Part shown: piece by piece, positions 42,976 through 51,473 of the stretch
How the letters are laid out: each line of letters starts with the position of its first letter
Position numbering within the stretch: position 1 is the first letter of the stretch
Source: Secundilactobacillus folii
GTDB lineage: Bacteria; Bacillota; Bacilli; Lactobacillales; Lactobacillaceae
Assembly: GCF_009720675.1 (NCBI RefSeq)
Contig: NZ_WNJO01000003.1
Coordinates: 124,001-188,000 of the forward strand
Direction: 5' to 3'
Length of the DNA: 64,000 bases
Notes under the pieces: model-generated
What the model saw: the letters and a program-made list of their open reading frames with translations, nothing else
Told to the model about the DNA's origin: nothing
The model's database searches: none
Made by a program: the position numbers and the translations under genes

Positions 42976-44379
42976 ATGCAAATTGATGTATCAAACACAC
43001 CAAGTATGTACACCATTACAGTATCAGGTAGTTTTACCTTTGACCGTACCTGCGGTGTTCGTAACGATCCAAATATGGCTACTGCAACCGTAGCCGACTA
43101 TACTGCTGGTCAAATCGTCAACTATAATTCAAAAGTTTATAATGATGGCCATTTTTGGGCTCCTTATATTTCAGCTTCTGACGTTCGTCGCTATGTTGAC
43201 TACGCCAACACCACTACCGGGGAATTTTTCGGTACAGATACTAACAGCACCGAGCCTGTTGTACCTGTTGATGATACCGGTAAACATTTACCTATTCATG
43301 AACTGTCACCATATAACTACGATTGCGTTGACGACGCTCGAACCGATGTTAAGGATTGGGAAAAGCTTTCACCATCGAGGACGTTGATCCGCAAGTTTTG
43401 CCAAGTCCGACTACTGATGAAATAACCCAAATGAAAAATCTTGCGGAACAAATAGAAGCAACCACAGATCCAGATAGTGTTCCCATTGCAAACTTTGCAG
43501 ATACTCATTTTGATAGTTGGAAAACGCTATCAACTGTTCTAGTTTTGCGAAGTTTACAGCTAATGAGCTATTATTCCACCAACTATGGTGTTGATTTAAT
43601 GGTTCACGGAGGTGATTTAAACGACGGCACACGCAAGTGCGTATGTTCGTTCGTACCAAAACATTAAAAATGCCAATGCAACTGTGACTAACACTAATGC
43701 GCCCGTATGGACTACGGCTTCATTAAAGCATCGTGCGGGAACCATGAGAAATTATGGCACGCAAGTCGAGCAGTATTATGCAGCGCATATTCGTAAGAGT
43801 AATGGCAAAGCATACGTTTACTACAAGTTCCGTATTGGTAAAAAAACGGGTTGGGTATGGCATGGCTATTTGAAGCCTTTTACCTCGGGTACAACAGCTC
43901 CAACTACTGGAACGACTGGTACCAGCACAAATAGCGGGACAGATTTGGTACCTGTAGCCAATGCCAACTGGAATAAGATCGGGGCTACCGGAGTTTTTGC
44001 CGCCGATTCTACTTTAATGCAAATGTTCCCTAACACAACATTTAGTAAGTATCTTTACTCTGCTGTACAAGGATATAACAACATGGACGATGGTGTGGAT
44101 CGTCCTAATTACTTCGATACGAGTTGGAGTAATACAATGAAGAGTAAACTAGGCGTTCAAAGCACGGCCAAGCCGGTTTACATTTATGCATCTGTTAGTG
44201 AACCAGAACCCTTCACGAAAGCTAATATTGAAGCGGCTTTAACAAAAGCTGGATATGACGCGAATGCTCGAGCCAAGTTTAGTGGTTGGTACATCGGTGG
44301 TAGTATTGAACCCGATAGTTGGGCCGATGAGGGTGCTTATGGTGGAATGACGACAATCGTTTTGGTTCCACAGAGTTAA
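42976..44379 (+). pseudogene. Secreted metallophosphoesterase with SH3 modules, broken by frameshifts and internal deletion
   Basis: Three frames make one former gene. Frame 1 (42976-43364) gives an SH3b-like wall module (YTITVSGSFTFDRTCGVRND). At 43361 one A is missing; adding it yields DWEKAFTIED and continues in the next frame with FADTHFDSWKTLSTVLV and YGVDLMVHGGDLNDG, the GGDxxD core of calcineurin-like phosphoesterases. At about 43625-43640 the frame changes again, directly into SYQNIKNANATVTNTNAPV and a GW-like module ending GKKTGWVWHGYLKP, then an unrecognised C-terminus to 44379. Most of the catalytic domain (the GNHD and later His blocks) is absent. The last part is still open as 231 residues. 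Confidence 0.75.
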
Positions 44380-44399
44380 ATATTCAATAATTAATATGA

Positions 44400-44454
44400 C
44401 TGTACACTTTTGAGTGTTGATAGACAAAATCTATCAACACTCAAAAGTGTACAG
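44400..44454. repeat. Perfect 25-bp inverted repeat
   Basis: CTGTACACTTTTGAGTGTTG-type arms of 25 bp match perfectly around the loop CAAAA. There is no T-run, and a typical terminator follows 4 bp later, so it is not needed for termination. Confidence 0.9.
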
Positions 44455-44458
44455 CCCC

Positions 44459-44495
44459 AAAAAAGAGCTCTGACACAAATGGTCAGAGCTCTTTT
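44459..44495. terminator. Bidirectional terminator
   Basis: AAAAAGAGCTCTGAC-ACAAATG-GTCAGAGCTCTTTTT between convergent transcription units. Confidence 0.9.
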
Positions 44496-44502
44496 TAAGT
44501 TT

Positions 44503-45108
44503 TTACTTTAAGTTTAATTTTAAATTCTTATAATGGCCCACCATAAAGAGCGTGATAGTTGTTTGACCAAGCCGATTCGTGGCGGTCTTAGAGTGCGCAA
44601 GCAATTGGAACCCTTCGTCCTCGCCAGGTGCTAAGCCTGCTTTGCTAAATAATATTGGACTCTTACTCGTACTCTCTGAGAATGTATAACCAGCTGAAGT
44701 TGAATCCTGGATTCGCAGGACATACTTTTTAGTAATCACATTCATGTTAGTTGCGCCCCAAACGTTGTTAGTCGGAGCATTATCGTAGTTGTAGACATGT
44801 CCAGTTATTTTAATCCATGTTTGATAGCGTGAAACTTTTGGAGATACATGGAAAACATATAAGTGATACAGCTGAATTTTCCCATTTTTTACTCCGCCAG
44901 TAGAAGTGTCTCCTACGTCAAGATTACTGTTATAGAAGGTTTTATTTAATGTATATTTCTGATAGCTAATCACTTTATGACGATAGGTTTTTGTCCCATT
45001 ACTTCCAAAGTAGCTAAATGAACTAGCATGAGCATTAACAGTTGAAATTGTTGTAGAGCCCAACATCAATGCAAATACTGCAAGACAAATTTTTAACCAT
45101 TTTTTCAT
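44503..45108 (-). CDS. Small secreted protein of unknown function
   Basis: 201 residues. Signal peptide LKICLAVFALMLGSTTISTV with cleavage near NAHA-SS. The mature part is rich in Tyr, Thr, Asn and Ser and looks beta-rich (ISYQKYTLNKTFYNSNLDVG, IQLYHLYVFHVSPKVSRYQT). No known domain was recognised. AAGGAAG precedes the ATG by 7 nt. It belongs with the other small secreted proteins of this window. Confidence 0.7.
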   Translation of the reverse strand: MKKWLKICLAVFALMLGSTTISTVNAHASSFSYFGSNGTKTYRHKVISYQKYTLNKTFYNSNLDVGDTSTGGVKNGKIQLYHLYVFHVSPKVSRYQTWIKITGHVYNYDNAPTNNVWGATNMNVITKKYVLRIQDSTSAGYTFSESTSKSPILFSKAGLAPGEDEGFQLLAHSKTATNRLGQTTITLFMVGHYKNLKLNLK

Positions 45109-45229
45109 AGTGGTTCTTCCTTAAAGTTTAAAATTCACTTGAATTATAACCTAGAACCCGTTTTTCAAAGTTGTCTGGTAGCGCTCATTGAAGACTATTT
45201 AAGGAGTCTCCCACTTTCCAAAACTACAA

Positions 45230-46204
45230 TTAATTCACTTTAATATACCCAATTCGATGATTATACCAAATTTGATTGAAATGCTGATTCGTCTGTTGAA
45301 CCTGCAACTGGTCATTTACTTCATCAGTCTCAATCCCTGTCAGCTGGTCAATGATGACGTACTGCTCGCCTTGATGCAACGTGGCAATCGGTTCTGCATG
45401 TGGTTGCGTGGATCCCAGCAGCGTAGTGTCCTGTTTGACAGTATAAATCTCAGCGAGCACCCCGATTGCAGCTTTCTGTTGGAGATTATTTAACCACGCC
45501 AACTGCCCATTAAAATCAATGCCAACCCAGTCACCACGCACCTGCACACACACAAATTGCTGACCAAAGCTGACCCGGTGGTAAAGACTCGGCAACGCAA
45601 CCGCAGAATCACTGTCAATCAAGTGACTAGTGACCTCAGGTTGAGTATGCAAATCGGCATAGCCCGCCGTAATTTGAACGGCACGCCCGACTTCAATGGG
45701 TTCTTCAGCAGGTGGCAAGACCCCTAACCGACTAAATAAATCCGCCCAGTCAAAATACCAGCCGGGATCTTGGTGCATTTGTAAGGACGCCGCTCGAGTT
45801 GGCGCCGGCACGTTATCATGGCCAAGAATGTGAGCCCGGTCTAGCGGAATGTGATAGCACGTGGCCCATGCTTGAATTTGAGCCACCAAAGCACTCATCA
45901 TTGCTGGTGTGAAACTCTCAGGTTGCGCGACAAAGGCTTCCTGTTCAATGCCTAAGGAGCGACAATTCAAATCCCAATTACCGGCGTGCCAAGCAACATC
46001 GTGTGGCGCCACCATCTGCGTTCGTAAACCATCCGACTGGCGCAGGACTACGTGAGCACTCACCTGATGAGGTTCTTGAAAGCGAGCGATGGTCTCGCCG
46101 TAACTGAGTTCAGTCGCGTGGATAACGATGTAATGTATGTTTACATCGGCTGGCCTCTTAGCAGGCGTATAGTTCCCCTTCATTGCTGAGATCTGATTAA
46201 TCAT
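45230..46204 (-). CDS. N-acetylmuramoyl-L-alanine amidase (Amidase_2) with C-terminal SH3-like part
   Basis: 324 residues. Zinc amidase core (~20-150): YIVIHATE with the first His, SAHVVLRQSDG, HDVAWHAGNWDLNCRSLGIE, ILGHDNVPAPTRA and HQDPGWYFDW. It would cleave the MurNAc-L-Ala bond. The C-terminal ~150 residues contain two SH3-like strands sets (AVQITAGYADLHTQPEV; GVLAEIYTVKQDTTLLG). No signal peptide is visible in it, so export is unclear; the partner gene upstream has a membrane anchor. Start overlaps the upstream stop by 4 bp (ATGA). Confidence 0.88.
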   Translation of the reverse strand: MINQISAMKGNYTPAKRPADVNIHYIVIHATELSYGETIARFQEPHQVSAHVVLRQSDGLRTQMVAPHDVAWHAGNWDLNCRSLGIEQEAFVAQPESFTPAMMSALVAQIQAWATCYHIPLDRAHILGHDNVPAPTRAASLQMHQDPGWYFDWADLFSRLGVLPPAEEPIEVGRAVQITAGYADLHTQPEVTSHLIDSDSAVALPSLYHRVSFGQQFVCVQVRGDWVGIDFNGQLAWLNNLQQKAAIGVLAEIYTVKQDTTLLGSTQPHAEPIATLHQGEQYVIIDQLTGIETDEVNDQLQVQQTNQHFNQIWYNHRIGYIKVN

Positions 46205-47703
46205 TTTGGATCCAGCGAAATTTTACCGACCAGCGTTGAAGCCGCCAATCGAGCGACATAAACGGTGATCATGGTGGCGTTAGGGTGGGCTTTTTGAATC
46301 TGCTCAACATCCAGCTTGATGCGACCCTGGTCATCCACATCGGCATAGTCAAAATGCTGCTGAGCCGTCGTTTCAGTTGTCTTCCCTTCATCTAGAGTGT
46401 AGGCGATGGTGGTAGTATGCGCGCCAAACGGGTCATCTTGATGAATCATATCAGGTGTCACCGCATAGTTGCGATCACGCATTCGAATTTGAAATGCAGT
46501 GTGCGTGTCGTTTGGAATTAATTCCACTGCCACACGGTGCGGCTGCATCAAACGTTCGTACCCAGCATAATTGGCCCCAATGATGTAAGCCAGCCGTGAA
46601 TGCCAAGCTTCACTGAACTGTTCTAATCGGTACAGCCGTTTTGCGCTGTCATCGGTGGCTGCGTATGAATCATTCACGGCCACATAATCGACACCATCCA
46701 GTTTTGTGAACCCTGTCACAAGTAAGAGATGTCCCTGGGTGTCACCAGGTGCATTTTCCACGTACGGTAAATCACCATTTTCCGGATTTTTAGTATATTG
46801 CACACTCACGCCAACCGGATAGCCATCGCTGATTTGTTGCCGAAGGCCGTCCAAATCAGTGTACGCCGTATAGGCATGGTAGCCTAAGCTACCTGCTAAA
46901 GCCGTACTGAATGACCAGTTACCAAACCCGCCATAGGCCTCATCTAAGTTTCGCAACGCGGCTTCTTCCGGTAAGATATCGGCATTTTGTCGGTTAACAG
47001 CCATCGAAACCGTGGTGGGACTGCAAATTCCAGGTGCTAATTTAGGATCACGAATTTCCTGCGAATAAGCTGGCGTGGCAATTACTCGGTCAACGTCAGT
47101 GCTATGCCGGTCGACCATGAGATCACGCTTGAGCGGCTTCACACTGGCGGCCACCAATTTCAAAACGGGCGTCTGCCGTGGATCGCTGGTGTGTAAATGA
47201 ACCCGCAGCTGTGCTTTAGTTGCATTCCCCTTTTTAACCTGCAGCGTATCCGTATTGATTGCTGCTAAGGTATCATCGACGTCTTGAGTCACGCTGGAGC
47301 TCAGGGCAGTGGTTGACCACAGACCCCAACTATGCCAGTTTGACCAGTAGCCATCAACATTGACCCGAGCTTCGACTTCCACTGATGTCCCAATTGGTGT
47401 CAGGGCGTTCCACGATGCCACAAGTGAATGAAACTGCGGCAGATCAAACGCTGGCGTGGTCAGACTGCCTTCGGACACGTAAGCATCGCCATGCTGCTTC
47501 AGAACCAGGGCTGTTGAATCAGCTGCGGCTACGGTTAGGTGATCGGTAAACTCGCCCAGATCGATGGCTGAGAAATCGTCGAAGACCTTTGTGTTTGGTT
47601 TTACTCTTGGTGCTAGCGCATGGGTATTGCGTTGGTAGTAAAGTGCTGCTAACCCAGCAGCTAAACCAATCATTGTCCCTAAAAGAAATTTAGATCGTTT
47701 CAC
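46201..47703 (-). CDS. Membrane-anchored peptidase C39-like protein
   Basis: 500 residues, GTG start at 47703 behind GGGGA. N-terminal hydrophobic segment FLLGTMIGLAAGLAALYYQR acts as signal or anchor. A ~170-residue beta domain precedes the Peptidase_C39_2 domain (~210-385): APGICSPTTVSMAVN with the catalytic Cys, TQGHLLLVTGF with the His and YVAVNDSYA with the Asn/Asp. This family cleaves Gly-rich leader or wall peptides; some are bacteriocin-like or surface proteases. Translationally coupled to the amidase gene. Confidence 0.82.
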   Translation of the reverse strand: MKRSKFLLGTMIGLAAGLAALYYQRNTHALAPRVKPNTKVFDDFSAIDLGEFTDHLTVAAADSTALVLKQHGDAYVSEGSLTTPAFDLPQFHSLVASWNALTPIGTSVEVEARVNVDGYWSNWHSWGLWSTTALSSSVTQDVDDTLAAINTDTLQVKKGNATKAQLRVHLHTSDPRQTPVLKLVAASVKPLKRDLMVDRHSTDVDRVIATPAYSQEIRDPKLAPGICSPTTVSMAVNRQNADILPEEAALRNLDEAYGGFGNWSFSTALAGSLGYHAYTAYTDLDGLRQQISDGYPVGVSVQYTKNPENGDLPYVENAPGDTQGHLLLVTGFTKLDGVDYVAVNDSYAATDDSAKRLYRLEQFSEAWHSRLAYIIGANYAGYERLMQPHRVAVELIPNDTHTAFQIRMRDRNYAVTPDMIHQDDPFGAHTTTIAYTLDEGKTTETTAQQHFDYADVDDQGRIKLDVEQIQKAHPNATMITVYVARLAASTLVGKISLDPK

Positions 47704-48085
47704 TGTTTTGTCCCCACTTTGAATTTAAAGTTTACTCATTATTTACTGTTTTAGAAAAGAATTTGTACAAAGTATAACATATTGTCTGCTAACGGTGGCC
47801 ACTATTTAACGCACTTAACTATTCGGGGAGTCAATTAGTATTTGGTAGCCCCTATGTGGCACACCATAACCATAATAATTTTTGCCGGCTCTCGTTGCAT
47901 GTGAATGATGGCTATTGGGGAAAAAATTACAAATTCTTAACTCTTAGGATCTTTATTTGTCATCAACGTTTTCATTTTGCTGTTTGATGGCTTTACTGAC
48001 TATGTTTACTCATCAATTAAAGTTCCAAAACGAGAACAATGTTACGTAACCACGATGTGACCTTTATGAAATTAGGCGGGTATCC

Positions 48086-48139
48086 TTAAAAATATTTCTT
48101 TGCATAGCTTAGAACCTCACCCCTTTCAGCAGTCGTCAT
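48086..48139 (-). other. Short open stretch, 17 codons (possible remnant)
   Basis: Reads MTTAERGEVLSYAKKYF and stops. It begins 3 nt after the stop of the 35-codon ORF on the same strand but in another frame. AAAGGGGTGAGG lies inside it. Likely part of the same decayed or frameshifted small gene; function unknown. Confidence 0.2.
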
Positions 48140-48141
48140 AG

Positions 48142-48249
48142 TTACCACGTTGATTCAGCATCATTGGTATCAGGCTTTTGCATCTGCAGCTCATCTATCA
48201 AGAATAGCTCAGCAGTTGTAAAATTCTGTTTCTGTGTAATCGTCTTCAT
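48142..48249 (-). CDS. Possible small protein of 35 residues (or gene fragment)
   Basis: Starts MKTITQKQNFTTAELFLIDE and ends ...DTNDAESTW. A TTG two codons upstream would have GAGG at about 10 nt; the ATG itself has no close ribosome site. It lies in a gene-free 600-bp stretch between the C39 peptidase gene and the small secreted proteins. Composition is protein-like, but no family was recognised, and it may continue into the 17-codon stretch through a frameshift. Confidence 0.3.
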   Translation of the reverse strand: MKTITQKQNFTTAELFLIDELQMQKPDTNDAESTW

Positions 48250-48339
48250 AAGCAATCTTTTTTTGCCTCATAACCTGGAAATATTTGGTTAACAGAACTA
48301 TGATTGAATTATCAAATAATCTATTTGGGAGGCATCACA

Positions 48340-48801
48340 TTGAACAACAAGTTATTTAGGGGAACTTTAGCTGTTGCAGTCGGTTTAACTATGCTAGGCG
48401 GAAGTGCTGTTCCTGCTAATGCTGCCAGCTGGCATAAAGGAACACCCACAGATGTTCGTGGCTGGTGGCATACTAAAGCTAAGAAATCGCACGATTATGG
48501 TTCAAAATATCATTATTACTATGAATATTTTCATATCACAAAATATAGGATCACAGATACCTATATTCAATCGGATTCCTACCCAGTTACATATCTTAAA
48601 TACAGAAAAGCAAAGGATTTTCCTCGATACTATACGATACGTGGTAGGGTAAAAGGCATGGAAGGTAAATTTAGCTATGATTTTCAACGTATATCTTCTA
48701 AACATATGACACTTTGGTCTAAGACTGGACCAACTCTAGGCACTGCGTTGTATAAATTTAGTGGTAAAATTTCTAAACACGTTTACTATCCTTACCCTTA
48801 A
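48340..48801 (+). CDS. Small secreted protein, paralogue A
   Basis: About 153 residues with a TTG start at 48340, 7 nt after GGGAGG. Signal peptide LFRGTLAVAVGLTMLGGSAV ending ANA-ASWHKGTP. The mature part is rich in Tyr, Lys, His and Ser; no domain recognised. Its leader (about 60 bp before the start) and first ~45 residues are nearly the same as those of the gene at 49518, marking a duplication whose mature regions diverged. Confidence 0.75.
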   Translation: MNNKLFRGTLAVAVGLTMLGGSAVPANAASWHKGTPTDVRGWWHTKAKKSHDYGSKYHYYYEYFHITKYRITDTYIQSDSYPVTYLKYRKAKDFPRYYTIRGRVKGMEGKFSYDFQRISSKHMTLWSKTGPTLGTALYKFSGKISKHVYYPYP

Positions 48802-48958
48802 AAACAGCTCTTCCAATATGGCATTCTTTAGATGTAATTAAATGGTATAACCACAACAAACTAAAAGTTACTGGTAACCGCCTAATAGAATATCTTTACA
48901 GATCATAATTTAATATTATTACAGCTATATGGTAGTAAAACTCGGAGGTAAATAAACA

Positions 48959-49399
48959 TTGAAAAAATGGATCAGGACACTAATTACATTAGCGTTAGCG
49001 TTAGCCGTATTCGCTATTGTGCCAACGGTTGCCAGCGCTAAAAATTATTATTCAATGCCTAGAGGTTTTCGTGGCACTTGGTATGGCAATCACAAAATAG
49101 TTAAGGTTGGCAAGAAGGGCTATACTATATCAAAGTATGGAAATTATAGTGCTTTCCCACATTTTGCAGCTTCTCGGGTACACCATGGTTGGTGGGTTGT
49201 CGGAATCAATCACACAGACGCTGCAAGCTATCTGAAACGGACAACACAGAAGGTTCATGGCCATAACAGGGTGGTTTTAGATCATTTTATGCTTAGAATT
49301 CCTGATAAAGCACCCTATCATGTGGAAGGATTTGCTCGCTACAAGTCTATGAAAAACTACTCGATTAAGAGCACCATTTCATATTTACCATGGTACTAA
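48959..49399 (+). CDS. Small secreted protein
   Basis: 146 residues, TTG start at 48959 with CGGAGG 10 nt upstream. Signal peptide IRTLITLALALAVFAIVPTV ending ASA-KNYYS. Mature part is basic and aromatic (YYSMPRGFRGTWYGNHKIVK; HHGWWVVGINHTDAASYLK). FRGTWYG resembles the opening of other lactobacillus small secreted wall proteins. Function unknown; lies between two paralogues of a second type. Confidence 0.72.
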   Translation: MKKWIRTLITLALALAVFAIVPTVASAKNYYSMPRGFRGTWYGNHKIVKVGKKGYTISKYGNYSAFPHFAASRVHHGWWVVGINHTDAASYLKRTTQKVHGHNRVVLDHFMLRIPDKAPYHVEGFARYKSMKNYSIKSTISYLPWY

Positions 49400-49517
49400 T
49401 GATTTTTATGGGACTCCCAGCATATATTGGCGTCCCTTTTCAACTTTATAACCTGAAAATGTTTGGTTAACAGAACTTTGATTGAATTTTCAAATAATCT
49501 ATTTGGGAGAAATCATA

Positions 49518-49925
49518 ATGATGAACAAGTTATTTAGAGGAAGCTTGGCACTTGCAGTTGGTCTAACTCTAATGGGAGGAAGTTCGGTTTACGCCAACGC
49601 CGCCAGCTGGCATAGAGGCACGCCTGCAGCATTACGTAGCAAATACAAGAGTCGTCCAAAGGGCGTACATAAAAACTACGTGCGTTTATATATTCGGAAG
49701 TATTCGGCACCCTTTTACGGGTTTCAAAATGGATTAGGATCTTCAATGCAGGGCATAGCCATGTATGCAAGCTATGAGAAATTAAGCCCCCATTTGTACA
49801 AAATTAATGGTATGGATAAAAGTAATACGGTTAATCAGACAATGAAGGTTTACAAGAAAGGGGCAAAAATTAAGTTCACATTTTTCCGATCTTTTAAGGG
49901 TCAGGCATGGTTATATAGATATTAA
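49518..49925 (+). CDS. Small secreted protein, paralogue B
   Basis: About 135 residues. ATG at 49518 lies 8 nt after GGGAG. Signal peptide LFRGSLALAVGLTLMGGSSV ending ANA-ASWHRGTP, matching paralogue A. The mature region is shorter, basic and Tyr/Ser-rich, with little similarity to A beyond the first residues. Function unknown. Confidence 0.72.
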   Translation: MMNKLFRGSLALAVGLTLMGGSSVYANAASWHRGTPAALRSKYKSRPKGVHKNYVRLYIRKYSAPFYGFQNGLGSSMQGIAMYASYEKLSPHLYKINGMDKSNTVNQTMKVYKKGAKIKFTFFRSFKGQAWLYRY

Positions 49926-49958
49926 TTATCTCTAAGTCAGAATAGTAAGGCGCTAAAA

Positions 49959-50342
49959 ATGAATGATAACAAACATATTTGCCCCTATTGTGGCATGACA
50001 TTCCCCTAAGACTCGAAATTCTGTCCCGCTTGTGGCCAAAAGATAGCTATAGCCAATTTCAGAAATTACACCAGTAATAGTCAAAATGCCTCAGACTGGC
50101 AAAATGGAAACACTAGAATGACCCGGAATGCTGATCTTTACAAAGAAGACGCGATTGAAGATAAGGGAAAAAGATATCCTTGGTTGGGACACATATTCTT
50201 CTTACCAAGCCGAAAATTTTGGCCGTTATTTTGTTTAATAATGCTAGTTGAATTCTTTCTCTTTAACAACACTGTCTGTTTCTTAATTGGTTTGGCCTTA
50301 GGCGTTTTTCGAGGTATAGCTAACAACATTAAAGACTCATAG
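49959..50342 (+). pseudogene. Zinc-ribbon membrane protein interrupted by a stop codon
   Basis: From ATG 49959 the frame gives NKHICPYCGMTFP, then TAA at 50007-50009, and goes on in the same frame DSKFCPACGQKIAIANF and further to a hydrophobic C-terminal part (FWPLFCLIMLVEFFLFN, VCFLIGLALGVFRGIAN) ending at 50342. Two CPxCG knuckles separated by a normal spacing, with the stop exactly between them, show one zinc-ribbon gene with a nonsense mutation. A shorter product from ATG 50118 (74 residues) is still possible. Confidence 0.75.
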
Positions 50343-50409
50343 AAAGTGCATGCACCGATGAAAAGCCATAGAAAATTTAGACTATTTCATATTTAATTTT
50401 GAACGGCTA

Positions 50410-50448
50410 TGGCCTGATTCCTATACACACGGAATCAGACCATTTTTT
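50410..50448 (+). terminator. Intrinsic terminator
   Basis: TGGCCTGATTCC-TATACACAC-GGAATCAGACCA followed by TTTTTT. Confidence 0.8.
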
Positions 50449-50608
50449 CATAGAAATTCTTTTATAAATGAACTGATCAGTATAGTTTTATCTCCTTAAC
50501 ATCATCATAAAAGTTAAAAAGAATCCTGAGAAGTACTCTTTGCTTGAAACACATTTACCCTGAAAAGTTCGTTTGGAGCTGATGAAAAATGTCCCCCTGC
50601 CCATTGCC

Positions 50609-51163
50609 TCAACGACTAGGATTAATTATTCTCTCTAGTGTTTTCACGATGTTTTCCTGTCTGCTTAGAGAAAATGGCTCATTGGTACGGATATAATAGT
50701 TGATAATTTTAAGGGTAATCGTTGCAATAATATCAATGGTGAGTGGGTCTTTGGAAATATGGTATTTATTTAAATTTTCAGATACCACCTGCAGAAATTG
50801 GGCTTCAAAATCGAGACTATTTGAATGAATGCTTTCTAACGCTAGGATAGTCTTTTTTAGTTTTTGATTATCAATTATCGAACTTAGCAATCCTTGTAAG
50901 TGCAAATCGAGGTGGCCCGCCAGAATGTCTTGATTATTTTCTAGGCGGGTCTGTATGAGTTGCGCATATTGATTTAAAAATTTCTGGGTTAGATACGCAG
51001 CCAAGGCTGTTTTATTATGAAAATGATCATAAAAAGTCTTCGGGTTAATTCGCGCTTCAGCGGCAATTTGACGGACTGTTACTTTGGAAAAGCCTTCCGT
51101 CAAAGTGAGATCAATAAACGCATTTTCAATTGAACTTAATGTGCGTTGAGTTCTTAAATCCAT
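50609..51163 (-). CDS. TetR/AcrR family regulator
   Basis: 184 residues. HTH: SSIENAFIDLTLTEGFSKVT, VRQIAAEARINPKTFYDHFH (residues ~10-50). The C-terminal part is helical and unassigned. ATG at 51163 is 6 nt after GGAGGGAG; the frame is open 12 codons upstream. Divergent from the AttH/CrtC-like gene at 51474, which it probably represses; two dyads lie in the gap (51205-51218 and 51287-51306). Confidence 0.85.
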   Translation of the reverse strand: MDLRTQRTLSSIENAFIDLTLTEGFSKVTVRQIAAEARINPKTFYDHFHNKTALAAYLTQKFLNQYAQLIQTRLENNQDILAGHLDLHLQGLLSSIIDNQKLKKTILALESIHSNSLDFEAQFLQVVSENLNKYHISKDPLTIDIIATITLKIINYYIRTNEPFSLSRQENIVKTLERIINPSR

Positions 51164-51204
51164 GAATATCTCCCTCCAAGAAAAGTAAATCTTAAGCATA
51201 ATAT

Positions 51205-51218
51205 GTTACATAAGTAAC
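51205..51218. promoter_or_regulatory. Candidate TetR operator 1
   Basis: GTTAC-ATAA-GTAAC, about 40 bp upstream of the TetR start. Confidence 0.45.
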
Positions 51219-51286
51219 TATTATGTGGTGATTACTTATTGATGTCTAGCTTAATACTACATATGATTGGCTTGTAATGAAAGTAA

Positions 51287-51306
51287 TACATTAGCAAACT
51301 AACGTA
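51287..51306. promoter_or_regulatory. Candidate TetR operator 2
   Basis: TACATTAG-CAAA-CTAACGTA, one mismatch, midway between the divergent TetR and lipocalin genes. The remainder of this 310-bp gap holds nothing further that I recognise. Confidence 0.4.
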
Positions 51307-51473
51307 ATAGTGCACGGTTCTCAGAGATTCAAATAAAAAGGGTCTCAAAACGAACAAAAATCACCGAGAAACAGACACACTTGAAAACATGGGTGTTAGT
51401 ATTCCAACTAAAAAAGTCAGAATGCTGGGCGTTACTTGACGACAATTAGCATAAAACTCGAGGAGGAAATAAA

